Positions 15,947-24,365 of a DNA stretch of 64,000 nucleotides are shown here, piece after piece; the stretch's first letter is position 1; each line of letters starts with the position of its first letter. Position numbers and translations under genes: made by a program. The notes below the pieces were generated by a model that saw only the letters and a list, made by a program, of their open reading frames with translations, was not told the origin of the DNA and did no database searches. Source of the DNA: CAVQOB01 sp963714325 (GTDB taxonomy: Bacteria; Pseudomonadota; Alphaproteobacteria; Rhizobiales; Hyphomicrobiaceae); contig CAVQOB010000034.1 of assembly GCA_963714325.1 (NCBI GenBank), positions 124,001 to 188,000 on the forward strand, read 5' to 3'.

Positions 15947-18901
15947 TCAGCGACTGTTGGCTGTGAGACTCATGGCCAGAACCTCGGCGACGTGGAGTGG
16001 CTTGCGTCCTGTTCCATCGGCGACCTGATGACGGCAGGACGTGCCATCGGCGACGATCATGGTTGTGCGATCGGCAGCACGGACTGCCGGTAGCAGGGAG
16101 AGTTCGGCCATGGCGAGCGAAGCATCGATGGTTTCAGATTGGTAGCCGAAGCTGCCGGCCATACCGCAACAACTGGAGTTGATGGTTTCGACTTCGAGGC
16201 GAGGGATGAACCGCAGGACTGTTTCGATTACGCCGAATGCGCCGAACGCCTTCTGGTGGCAGTGGCCGTGAACGAGGGCTTTGCCGTTGATGGCACCGAG
16301 ATCGAGCCGCAGCCGGCCGGCCTTGGTGTCGCGGGCGAGGAATTCTTCGAATGTCAGAGCATGCTCGGCCATTTGTGCGGCGGCGGTGGACTTGATAAGG
16401 GCTGGGATTTCGTCGCGGAAACCCAGCAGGCAGCTCGGCTCGAGGCCAACGACGGGCACGCCACGCGCGAGAAGTGGCGCCAGCGTTTCGAGCGTGCGGG
16501 ATGCTTCTTCCTTGGCGCGTGCGACGTCACCGACGGCCAGGAAGGTGCGGCCGCAACAGAGTGGCCGCTTGCTGCCGGTCGAGGGCTTCGGCGTCGTCAC
16601 ACGATAGCCGCCGGCGATGAGCACCGCCAACGCCGCATCCAGGACGTGCGGTTCGAAGTAGCGATTGAAGGTGTCGGCGAGGAGGACGACTTCCGCGCCG
16701 CCGGCGGGTCCATGTGTTTCGGATTTCGGATTGAAGCTGCGATCCCGCCAGCGCGGCAATGTGCGCCGGCTGCTCAATCCGGTCATTGCTTCGGTGGCGC
16801 GCGCCAATCCGGGGACCCGATCCCGCAGACCGAGGATCGAAGGAATCTGGGCGGCATACGGCGCGTAGCGCGGCAGGAAGGCGATCAGGCGATCGCGGAA
16901 GCGGTAGCCGTGTTTGGCCAGGCGTGCGGCCTGGACTTCGAGCTTCATGCGCGCCATGTCGACGCCGGTTGGGCATTCGCGGCGACAGGCTTTACAGGAG
17001 ACGCAGAGCTGCATCGCCTCGGCCATCGCGTCGGACGAAAACGCATCCGGACCAAGCTGGCCGGAGAGCGCTAGCCGGAGTGCGTTGGCGCGGCCGCGGG
17101 TGACGTGCTGTTCATCGCGGGTCACGCGATAGCTCGGGCACATGGCGCCGTCGTCGTTTTTGCGGCAGGCACCGTTGTTGTTGCACATCTCAACGGCGCC
17201 CTGGAGACCGGCGGCGGCGCCAGGGTAGTCCGACCAGTCGAGTTGCGGCGCGATGGTTGCTGGCTGATAGGCTGGTCCGTACCGCAGCACTTTGCGATCG
17301 TCGAAACGGGGGGCGCGCACGATCTTGCCGGGATTGAGTACGCCCGCTGGATCGAAACGATCCTTGATGGCCTCGAAAGCGCGGACGATGCGGTCGCCAT
17401 ACATCGCCGCGTGAAATTCGGAGCGCACGATGCCGTCGCCGTGCTCGCCGGAGTGCGATCCCTTGTAGGCACGCACCAACGCGAATGCTTCCTCAGCGAT
17501 GGCGCGCATGGCATGCAAGTCCTTGTCCTGCTTGAGGTTTAGGACCGGCCGGACGTGCAGGCAGCCTTCCGACGCGTGCGCATACCAGGTGCCGCGTGTA
17601 CCGTGGCGTTCGAAGATATCGGTTAGCTTGGTTGTGTATTCGGCGAGATGTTCGAGCGGCACGGCGCAATCTTCGACGAAGGATACTGGCTTTCGCTCGT
17701 CCTTCATGGACATCATGATGTTGAGTCCGGAGGTTCGCACGTCGGCGATGGCGGTCTGTAGCGTGGGGTCGAGGATCTCGACAACACCGCCCCATTGCGC
17801 TTTGTCCTTGTCCCAGCCAAAGCCGAGGTCGCCCATCAATTGTCGCAGTTCGGCGATCCGGCGGGTGTTCTCGGTTGCCTCCTCGGCGAACTCGACGAGC
17901 AGGAGGGCTGCGGGCTCCCCCTTTACAAATGCATCGAGGGTTGGGCGGAACATCGCGATGGCGCGTGCCAATTCAATCATCGTGCTATCGACGAGTTCGA
18001 CGGCGATGGGTTTGAGTTTGACCAGATGCTGGGCGGCATTCATCGCCGCATAGAATGAACCGAAGTGGCAGACGCCAACGGCGCGTGTGCGGATGAGCGG
18101 CCAGAGTTTCAATTCGAGTTTGGTCGTGTAGGCGAGTGTGCCTTCGGAGCCGACGAGCAGGTGAGCGGTATTGATGCGGTTTGACTGGGGATCGAGGGCG
18201 TCGAGATTATAGCCGCCGACGCGGCGTTGCACTTTCGGGAAGCGTGCTTTGACTTCATCGGCTTCGCGGCTGCCAAGTGCAAGCATGTCGCGGAAGAGCG
18301 CATGATGGGGTGCTGTTGCCGGCACATCACTCAAGTCGCTGGCGATGGGTCCAAAGTGGATGTGTTGGCCGCTCGCGATCGCCGCATCGATGCTGAGCAC
18401 ATTGTCGCGCATGGTGCCGTAGCGCAGCGAGCGACCGCCGCAGGAGTTGTTACCGGCCATGCCGCCAATGGTGGCGCGGGAGGCCGTCGAGACGTCGACG
18501 GGGAACCAGAGGCCGTGCGGCTTGAGTTGCCGGTTGAGCGCGTCGAGGACAAGGCCTGGTTCGACGACGCAGCGTTGATTGGCAACATCCAGTTCGAGAA
18601 TGCGGGTGAGATGTTTTGATCCGTCAATGATGACACCGCTGTTGACGGTCTGGCCGCATTGCGAGGTGCCGCCGCCGCGCGCGGTGATCGGAACTCCCTC
18701 GTCGCGGGCGACTTGCAGGGCGGTGAGGGCCGCTTCCATGGTGCGGGGCACGACGACAGCGGCCGGCATGATTTGATAGGCGGAGGCGTCGGTTGCGTAG
18801 CGGCCGCGGCTCATGGCGTCGGTCAGGACTTCAGCGCCGTCGTTGCCGCCGAGCGCTTGTCGCAGGCGCCGTTCCAGGTTGGGCAGTGCTGTCGTTGCCA
18901 T
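15947..18901 (-). CDS. FAD- and Fe-S-dependent D-2-hydroxyacid dehydrogenase (GlcD-GlcF fusion, YdiJ-like)
   Basis: A 984-residue two-part flavoprotein. The N-terminal half is a vanillyl-alcohol-oxidase-type FAD domain with the loop GGGTSQCGQ (76-84), GGMAGNNSCGGRSLRYG and a C-terminal FAD-oxidase domain ending HSGEHGDGIVR and NPGKIVR. The second half has Fe-S motifs (CNNNGACRK..CPSYR and CVSCKACRRECPTG) and two CCG-domain motifs (CCGRTF, SCCGMAGSFGY). Members such as E. coli YdiJ oxidise D-2-hydroxyglutarate or D-lactate-like acids. It is divergent from serine-glyoxylate aminotransferase, so a 2-hydroxyacid linked to glyoxylate metabolism is a reasonable guess for the substrate. Confidence 0.88.
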   Translation of the reverse strand: MATTALPNLERRLRQALGGNDGAEVLTDAMSRGRYATDASAYQIMPAAVVVPRTMEAALTALQVARDEGVPITARGGGTSQCGQTVNSGVIIDGSKHLTRILELDVANQRCVVEPGLVLDALNRQLKPHGLWFPVDVSTASRATIGGMAGNNSCGGRSLRYGTMRDNVLSIDAAIASGQHIHFGPIASDLSDVPATAPHHALFRDMLALGSREADEVKARFPKVQRRVGGYNLDALDPQSNRINTAHLLVGSEGTLAYTTKLELKLWPLIRTRAVGVCHFGSFYAAMNAAQHLVKLKPIAVELVDSTMIELARAIAMFRPTLDAFVKGEPAALLLVEFAEEATENTRRIAELRQLMGDLGFGWDKDKAQWGGVVEILDPTLQTAIADVRTSGLNIMMSMKDERKPVSFVEDCAVPLEHLAEYTTKLTDIFERHGTRGTWYAHASEGCLHVRPVLNLKQDKDLHAMRAIAEEAFALVRAYKGSHSGEHGDGIVRSEFHAAMYGDRIVRAFEAIKDRFDPAGVLNPGKIVRAPRFDDRKVLRYGPAYQPATIAPQLDWSDYPGAAAGLQGAVEMCNNNGACRKNDDGAMCPSYRVTRDEQHVTRGRANALRLALSGQLGPDAFSSDAMAEAMQLCVSCKACRRECPTGVDMARMKLEVQAARLAKHGYRFRDRLIAFLPRYAPYAAQIPSILGLRDRVPGLARATEAMTGLSSRRTLPRWRDRSFNPKSETHGPAGGAEVVLLADTFNRYFEPHVLDAALAVLIAGGYRVTTPKPSTGSKRPLCCGRTFLAVGDVARAKEEASRTLETLAPLLARGVPVVGLEPSCLLGFRDEIPALIKSTAAAQMAEHALTFEEFLARDTKAGRLRLDLGAINGKALVHGHCHQKAFGAFGVIETVLRFIPRLEVETINSSCCGMAGSFGYQSETIDASLAMAELSLLPAVRAADRTTMIVADGTSCRHQVADGTGRKPLHVAEVLAMSLTANSR

Positions 18902-19146
18902 CTCGTCCTCAGGAGTGTCGCTTACAATGCCTGGTTCACGTGTTTGCTGACATCATCGACCCATCAATCGGTGTTGCGCATTGTCCACTTGACCAATTTT
19001 GGATTTTGTATTCATTATTATGCACGCAAGCAAGGCCATCTTGCAGATCGTTGTTGCCCGCGGTGTGTGATCCCGCGTGGCTTGACGGGCAGGCCACCGG
19101 CGGGCGCGTCATTCGCGTTGTCATCGGACCGTTTCAGGAACCCACT
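18902..19146. promoter_or_regulatory. Divergent promoter region dehydrogenase/aminotransferase
   Basis: This 245-base region separates two divergent starts and is the natural place for the operator of the GntR regulator encoded at 20336. An imperfect palindrome (TTGTC, 6-base spacer, GACCAA-like) near 18977-18993 sits in an AT-rich stretch. It is a weak candidate only. Confidence 0.3.
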
Positions 19147-20343
19147 ATGTCGAGCAACACACCACGCATTGCCGGGCGCCATTTTCTGCAGATCCCTGGG
19201 CCCTCGCCGGTGCCTGATCGCATCCTGCGGGCGATGGACATGCCGGTGCTCGATCATCGCGGTCCGGAATTCCAGAAGCTCGGGCACCGGGTACTGGCGG
19301 GGATCAAGACAATCTTCAAGACCCAGTCGCATGTGATCATTTATCCGGCGTCAGGCACAGGTGCCTGGGAAGCAGCATTAGTCAACGCCTTGTCGCCGGG
19401 CGATCGCGTGCTGATGGTCGAGACCGGCCATTTCGCGACGCTGTGGAAGAGTATGGCGGAAAAACTCGGGCTCCATGCCGAATTCATCACATCGGATTGG
19501 CGATCGGGTGCAGATGCGGGGGAGATCGAGAAGCGTCTCAAGGCGGATACGGCACAAGCGATCAAAGCGGTTTGCGTTGTCCACAATGAAACCTCGACCG
19601 GCGCGACATCGCGGATCGATGAAGTCCGCAACGCCATCGATGCGGCCAAACATCCGGCGCTGTTGATGGTCGATACGATCTCCGGGCTCGGCTCCGTCGA
19701 CTACCGGCATGACGAATGGGGCGTCGACGTTACGGTTTCGGGATCGCAGAAGGGATTGATGCTACCGCCAGGCCTTTCGTTCAACGCGATCTCGGATAAG
19801 GCGTTGGCGGCGGCGAAAGCGTCGAAGCACCACAAGCTGTTCTGGTCGTGGGAGGAGATGATCCCGCACAACAAGAATGGATTTTTCCCCTACACGCCAG
19901 CGACGAACATGTTGTACGCGCTGGCCGAGGCGATCGACATGTTGCACGAGGAGGGCCTCGATCGTGTGTTTGCACGGCACGAGCGGCATGCCGAGGCGAC
20001 GCGTCGGGCGGTGCGTGCCTGGGGGCTCGATATTCTCTGTCGTGATCCCAAGTATTATTCACCGGTGTTGACGGCGGTGATGATGCCGGACGGACATAAC
20101 GCCGATCATTTCCGCAAGGTCGTGCTTGAGGCATTCGACATGTCACTCGGCACGGGACTTAGCAAAGTGGCCGGCAAAGTGTTCCGCATCGGCCACCTCG
20201 GCGATACCAATGATCTGACCATTCTCGGCACGCTGGCGGGCTGCGAAATGGGACTGTCGCTAGCGGGTGTGCCGCACAAGAAAGGTGGCACGCAGGCGGC
20301 GATGGACTATTTCGCCGAGATGGCCAAGCGCGGCCATGGCTGA
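19147..20343 (+). CDS. sgaA: Serine--glyoxylate aminotransferase
   Basis: A 398-residue class V PLP-dependent aminotransferase that moves the amino group of serine to glyoxylate, giving hydroxypyruvate and glycine; it is used in the serine cycle and in photorespiration-like salvage. Hallmarks are GRHFLQIPGPSPVPDR at the N-terminus, YPASGTGAWEAAL, DTISGLGSVDYRHDEWGVDV and the PLP-binding Lys202 in SGSQKGLMLPPGL. The ATG at 19147 begins the conserved protein; longer in-frame extensions are not conserved in character. It overlaps the downstream GntR gene by 8 bases. No hydroxypyruvate reductase or other serine-cycle gene is adjacent. Confidence 0.93.
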   Translation: MSSNTPRIAGRHFLQIPGPSPVPDRILRAMDMPVLDHRGPEFQKLGHRVLAGIKTIFKTQSHVIIYPASGTGAWEAALVNALSPGDRVLMVETGHFATLWKSMAEKLGLHAEFITSDWRSGADAGEIEKRLKADTAQAIKAVCVVHNETSTGATSRIDEVRNAIDAAKHPALLMVDTISGLGSVDYRHDEWGVDVTVSGSQKGLMLPPGLSFNAISDKALAAAKASKHHKLFWSWEEMIPHNKNGFFPYTPATNMLYALAEAIDMLHEEGLDRVFARHERHAEATRRAVRAWGLDILCRDPKYYSPVLTAVMMPDGHNADHFRKVVLEAFDMSLGTGLSKVAGKVFRIGHLGDTNDLTILGTLAGCEMGLSLAGVPHKKGGTQAAMDYFAEMAKRGHG

Positions 20344-21013
20344 TCAAGCGCCCATCCGCCGCCGCAGCCTGCATGACGAACTGGCGTCGCTGCTGCGCGA
20401 TATGATCATCGACGGCGCGCTGAAGCCCGGCGAAAAAGTCCCGGAAGCGGAGCTCTGCCTGCGTTTCGGCGTCAGCAGGACGCCGCTCAGAGAGGCGCTT
20501 AAGGTGCTGGCGGTGGAGGGTCTGCTGATCTTGACGCCTAATCGCGGCGCACGGATCGCCAGCATCACTGCCGATGTCGTTGCTGAGATTTTTCCGGTGA
20601 TGGGGCAACTCGAAGCGCTGGCGGGGGAATTGGCGTGCCGGCGATTGACATCGGATGGGCTCGACCAAATCGCGACGTTGCACGATGCGATGGCTCAGGC
20701 TTATGCGACGCGGGATTGGGTCGGGTACTCGAAAGCCAATCGCGCCATTCATGAGGCGATTTTCGCAGTGGCCGGAAACGCGACGCTGTCCACGCTTTAC
20801 CAGCAGCTTATGGTGCGCATTCACGCGGTGCGCTTCGTGGCACGACAGTCGGATCAGCATTGGCATGATGCGCTTGGTGATCACGAGGCGATGATGGTGG
20901 CTTTGCGTGCCCGCGATGGTGCAGCACTCGCCGACGTGCTGCGACAGCATCTCGCGCGCAAGGCGCAAGCGGTGTTGGATGTCTTGAGCCGTAGTCGCAA
21001 CGCGATGATTTAG
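20336..21013 (+). CDS. GntR-family transcriptional regulator, FCD type
   Basis: A 225-residue regulator. A winged helix-turn-helix occupies about residues 10-75 (EAELCLRFGVSRTPLREALKV and the wing LTPNRGARIA), then an all-alpha FCD ligand domain to about 215 with HEAIFAVAGN and the metal/ligand His in LGDHEAMM. FCD regulators commonly sense small carboxylic acids. Its start codon lies inside the last codons of sgaA (8-base overlap), so the two are probably translated together, and the regulator likely controls sgaA and perhaps the divergent dehydrogenase. Confidence 0.9.
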   Translation: MADQAPIRRRSLHDELASLLRDMIIDGALKPGEKVPEAELCLRFGVSRTPLREALKVLAVEGLLILTPNRGARIASITADVVAEIFPVMGQLEALAGELACRRLTSDGLDQIATLHDAMAQAYATRDWVGYSKANRAIHEAIFAVAGNATLSTLYQQLMVRIHAVRFVARQSDQHWHDALGDHEAMMVALRARDGAALADVLRQHLARKAQAVLDVLSRSRNAMI

Positions 21014-21037
21014 TCGACTGTATTCTGGAATTCGACT

Positions 21038-21655
21038 TCAGGCTGGCAGGCCCGACGTTCCCAGGAACAACAGGCCCATCGCGACCAAGGCGCCGCCGGC
21101 GGCTTTGAGCCGATAGCTGGCAAAGCCATCGGTTTGCAAGACAGCGCGGGCAAGCGCTGCCATGCCGGCCGCGAGCGCAAATTGGACGATGGCAAGTCCA
21201 AGCAGATAAGCGCCAATGACGGCGCGTTCGGCGCCGATGATGGCTTCGCCGAAGGCATAGCCATGGACGATGCCTGACAGGACCGCGACAGTGAGCCAAA
21301 TACTGTTCGGCAGTTGGCGGCCGGTCATAAAGATGGCGCCGACGCCGAGGAGCGTCGCGGCGACGAGAGGTTCGGCCAAGGGGATGAGCAGGTTTGCTGC
21401 GTGGATCAGGACGCCCATCGTGCTGGCGGCGATGAAGGCCAACGGGATCGCAAGCCCGGTGCTGGTCAGGGTGGCTGTTACGCCGAGAGCCAAAATAAAC
21501 ATCAGATGATCTGGACCGATGACGGGATGGCCGAAACCTGAGAGGAGGCCGTTGATCAATGTTTCGGGCATGGCGCCGCCGAGGGGATGGTGGGCGTGCG
21601 CGGCCGATGCGAACAGGGACAACAGTGCGACCAAAATGACGCGTGAGGCGGGCAT
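21038..21655 (-). CDS. HupE/UreJ family metal permease
   Basis: A 205-residue polytopic membrane protein. After a signal-like helix (1-21) comes AHAHHPLGG, and then the family motif FGHPVIGPDHLMFI (His43, Asp49, His50), which is thought to handle Ni or Co ions. About six membrane helices follow (ALGVTATLTSTGLAIPLAFI and others). It lies 32 bases after the alpha-like subunit of a cobalt-type nitrile hydratase set on the same strand, so cobalt supply for that enzyme is the simplest reading; this is inferred from position. The start is the ATG giving MPASRVILV. It converges with the GntR gene. Confidence 0.85.
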   Translation of the reverse strand: MPASRVILVALLSLFASAAHAHHPLGGAMPETLINGLLSGFGHPVIGPDHLMFILALGVTATLTSTGLAIPLAFIAASTMGVLIHAANLLIPLAEPLVAATLLGVGAIFMTGRQLPNSIWLTVAVLSGIVHGYAFGEAIIGAERAVIGAYLLGLAIVQFALAAGMAALARAVLQTDGFASYRLKAAGGALVAMGLLFLGTSGLPA

Positions 21656-21687
21656 CGCTTTTCCTCGGTGGATGGCTCTGGGGTTGC

Positions 21688-22362
21688 TTATTCGGCGGTT
21701 GCGCTGGGGCGCGGGACGATCGGGATGGCGGTGCCGATCATGCAATCACGGGTGACGATCGATGCCAACTGGGTTTCGGTCCAGCCGGCTGTATCCTTGG
21801 GTCGTTGCGGCAACACGAGGTAGCGATAGTCGGCGGTCGAGTCGTGAACGCGGACTTCTACGGCGGCTGGAATTGGCAAGCCAAATTCGGCAAGGACGCC
21901 GCGGGGGTCTATCACGGTTCGTGAGCGATAGGCGAGGCTCTTGTACCAGCTTGGCGGCACGCCGAGTAACAGCTTCGGATAACAGGAGCAGAGCGTGCAA
22001 ACGACGACGTTGTGGACGGTGTCGGTGTTTTCGGCAGTGTAGTAGTCGGCGAGGTGGCCGATATCGATGCCGAGATCGGCGAGCGCCGCGCGTGTGTCGT
22101 TGAGTAGGCGGGTCTTGAATTGTGGGTCGGTCCAGGCCTTGGCGATGACCGTCGCGCCGAGGGCCGGCGAGCGGCTGTCCATGCGGTCAACTTGGTCGTT
22201 GATTTCTTTTTCGGTCAGGACGCCTTTCCGAATCAACAAACGCCGCAGCGCTTCTTCCAAGACCTCGTAGCGGCCCATTGGCTTGGCATCGTGATCCTGC
22301 TGCGGCGCATGTGTGTCTGCGTGGTTGTGGTCATGGTCGTCGTGCTCATGATCGTCGTGCAT
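21688..22362 (-). CDS. Cobalt-type nitrile hydratase alpha / thiocyanate hydrolase gamma subunit
   Basis: A 224-residue metal-binding catalytic subunit. The claw motif VCTLCSCYP (Cys122, Cys125, Ser126, Cys127) has the Thr and Tyr typical of low-spin Co(III) enzymes rather than Fe types. Flanking blocks (VPPSWYKSLAYRSRTVIDPRG, RYLVLPQRP and VTRDCMIGTAIP) are strongly conserved in the family. The first 24 residues contain eight His and many Asp, a metal-trap-like tail also known in thiocyanate hydrolase gamma. The partner beta protein is encoded as two separate genes just upstream, as in thiocyanate hydrolase and toyocamycin nitrile hydratase. The substrate, a nitrile or thiocyanate, cannot be decided from sequence. 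Confidence 0.92.
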   Translation of the reverse strand: MHDDHEHDDHDHNHADTHAPQQDHDAKPMGRYEVLEEALRRLLIRKGVLTEKEINDQVDRMDSRSPALGATVIAKAWTDPQFKTRLLNDTRAALADLGIDIGHLADYYTAENTDTVHNVVVCTLCSCYPKLLLGVPPSWYKSLAYRSRTVIDPRGVLAEFGLPIPAAVEVRVHDSTADYRYLVLPQRPKDTAGWTETQLASIVTRDCMIGTAIPIVPRPSATAE

Positions 22363-22369
22363 GGAGTAC

Positions 22370-22675
22370 TCAATTCGTGGGTGTGAGCCAGTGCTCGAAA
22401 ATGTCGGCGTCGAGGGTATCGTTGGCGGCACCGGCATAGGATGACCAAAGGTCGACCTGTCTGAAGCGCACCTTGTAAAGGACTTGAGCCGGATAACCGG
22501 GTGAACGGTAGGCGAGCCGCTCTGGATTTTTGTAACGGCCAAGGATGTCGGCGATGATTCCGGTCTGGCCGCGCAGATAGAGCGGTGTGCGGCAATGGCC
22601 GACGGCTGCGCGGGCGTCGACGCGAACGGGATCGCCGATCCGGAAGTGTGCGGTGGTGGTGGTTGTTATCGGCAT
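22370..22675 (-). CDS. Nitrile hydratase beta C-terminal-like subunit (ScnA-type)
   Basis: A 101-residue protein equal to only the C-terminal SH3-like half of nitrile hydratase beta. It reads FRIGDPVRVDARAAVGHCRTP, then YLRGQTGIIADILG and VLYKVRFRQVDLWS, which match the family blocks. The Arg in GHCRTP corresponds to the conserved beta-chain arginine that contacts the oxidised cysteine ligands. The ATG giving MPITTTTTAHFRIGD is chosen. It lies 1 base after the beta-N gene and 7 bases before the alpha gene, so the three form a tight operon. Confidence 0.88.
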   Translation of the reverse strand: MPITTTTTAHFRIGDPVRVDARAAVGHCRTPLYLRGQTGIIADILGRYKNPERLAYRSPGYPAQVLYKVRFRQVDLWSSYAGAANDTLDADIFEHWLTPTN

Positions 22676-22676
22676 T

Positions 22677-23069
22677 TCAGCGCCAATCAATCGTTTCAGA
22701 AGTGACGTCGCGGCCGGCATCGCGGTGTTGCGCGGCAACATCGGCGAACATAACGTCGATTTCGTCGCGGGTCAGGATTTCTTGCTCGACGAGCAGATTG
22801 CGGATCGAACGCACCCACTTCTCGTAGTACGTCGTGCGGTCATAGGTTTGCTGGCTATAGTCCTCGATCATGCGGCGGTGCATGTCGAGTTTGAAGGCAT
22901 CCTTCTTGGGGCCAACCAACAGAACCAACATGGCGTCGACCCGTTTTTCCCATAGCGCCAAGTCGTGCTCCTCGCGATCGATGGGGCCAAGCTTAAGCCC
23001 GCCAACGTCGTGCACGGCGCGGCCGCCAGCGTCGTCGCGTAAATGGGTCTGTCGTTTTGGCTCGCTCAT
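22677..23069 (-). CDS. Nitrile hydratase beta N-terminal-like subunit (ScnB-type)
   Basis: A 130-residue protein equal to the N-terminal helical half of nitrile hydratase beta. HDVGG at residues 20-24 is the beta-chain signature, followed by IDREEHDLALWEKRVDAM and YYEKWVRSIRNLLVEQEILT. Small nitrile hydratase activator proteins share this fold, but they normally lack HDxGG, so a structural subunit is more likely. It is the first gene of the operon. No separate activator was found in the window. Confidence 0.85.
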   Translation of the reverse strand: MSEPKRQTHLRDDAGGRAVHDVGGLKLGPIDREEHDLALWEKRVDAMLVLLVGPKKDAFKLDMHRRMIEDYSQQTYDRTTYYEKWVRSIRNLLVEQEILTRDEIDVMFADVAAQHRDAGRDVTSETIDWR

Positions 23070-23214
23070 AGTGGGGTCTCGACGAAGATGCGCCTGCATT
23101 TTGCCGTGCGCTTCGACCTCTGGCTATAGGGATTGGCGAAAATGTTGCCTGCCGGCGCGGAGTGAACTACTGACGCATGACATATAGCTGTTCTGCTGAC
23201 CTGGAGCACGTTCG

Positions 23215-24343
23215 ATGAAAACTCGCGCCGCCGTCGCGTTCGAGAAGGCCAAGCCGCTGGAGATCGTCGAGGTGGACCTTGAGGGCCCGCGCGCCGGCGA
23301 AGTGCTGGTGGAAGTGAAAGCGACGGGCATCTGCCATACCGACGACTTCACGATCTCGGGCGCGGACCCCGAGGGTCTCTTCCCCGCGATCATGGGGCAT
23401 GAGGGAGCGGGTGTCGTCGTCGATGTGGGCGCTGGTGTGACGAGCGTCAGGAAGGGGGACCACGTCATCCCGCTCTACACGCCGGAATGCCGAACCTGTC
23501 CCTCGTGCCTGTCGCGGAAGACCAACCTCTGTACGTCGATCCGGGCGACGCAGGGGCAGGGCGTGATGCCGGATGGTTCCTCGCGCTTTTCCTACAAGGG
23601 GCAGAAGGTGCATCACTACATGGGGTGCTCGACGTTCTCGAATTTCACGGTGCTGCCGGAAATCGCCGTCGCGAAGGTGCGGGAGGACGCGCCGTTCGAC
23701 AAGATCTGCTACATCGGCTGCGGCGTGACGACGGGGATCGGCGCGGTCATCAATACGGCGAAGGCGGGCCCCGGTTGCACCAGTATCGTATTCGGTCTTG
23801 GTGGCATCGGGCTCAATGTCATTCAGGGGTTGCGCCTGGTCGGCGCCGACATGATCATCGGCGTCGATATCAACCCGGCGCGCGAAGCGTGGGGCGCGCA
23901 AGTTCGGCATGACCCACTTTGTCAATCCGAAGGACGTCGGCAAGGATCTGGTGGCGCATCTGACCAACATGACCAAGCGCGGGGCGGATCAGATCGGTGG
24001 CGCCGACTACACGTTCGACGCGACGGGGAATGTCGATGTCATGCGGACCGCACTTGAATCCTGCCATCGCGGTTGGGGCGAGAGCATCATCATCGGCGTT
24101 GCGGGCGCGGGACAGGAGATCAAGACGCGGCCGTTCCAATTGGTGACGGGGCGGGTTTGGAAGGGGACGGCGTTCGGTGGCGCCAGAGGCCGCACCGATG
24201 TGCCGAAAATCGTCGACTGGTACATGGACGGGAAAATCCAGATCGATCCAATGATCACCCACACCATGCCACTCGAAGACATCAACAAGGGCTTCGAGCT
24301 GATGCACAACGGTGCCAGCATTCGCGGGGTGGTCGTCTATTAA
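23215..24343 (+). pseudogene. frmA: S-(hydroxymethyl)glutathione dehydrogenase (class III alcohol dehydrogenase), frameshifted
   Basis: This zinc enzyme oxidises the glutathione adduct of formaldehyde. The first part (from MKTRAAVAFEKAKPLEIV) has GICHTDDF, GHEGAGVV, the structural-zinc cysteines in CRTCPSCLSRKTNLC and the NAD-binding GLGGIGLNVIQG. Frame is lost after NPAREAWG; the family sequence resumes one frame over with MTHFVNPKDV and ends in IRGVVVY. Dropping one G near 23896 restores NPAREAWGRKFGMTHFVNP and a 375-residue product, the normal length. All other motifs are intact, so this is either a very recent mutation or a base-call error. As given, the reading frame encodes a protein cut at about residue 228 and followed by unrelated residues. 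Confidence 0.88.
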
Positions 24344-24365
24344 TATCGTTTAACGCCTGCCTCAC

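Noticed and set aside
16139..17074. A 311-residue plus-strand open frame inside the dehydrogenase gene
   Set aside because: Antisense to the Fe-S half of the FAD-dependent dehydrogenase, whose motifs are clear.
18977..18993. Candidate GntR operator
   Set aside because: Imperfect arms (TTGTC/GACCAA) and no second copy; kept only as a remark in the divergent region.
24346..24360. TTAA-N6-TTTAAC between frmA and pyrD, considered as a CtrA box
   Set aside because: Spacer is wrong length and it lies between two converging gene ends, not at a promoter.
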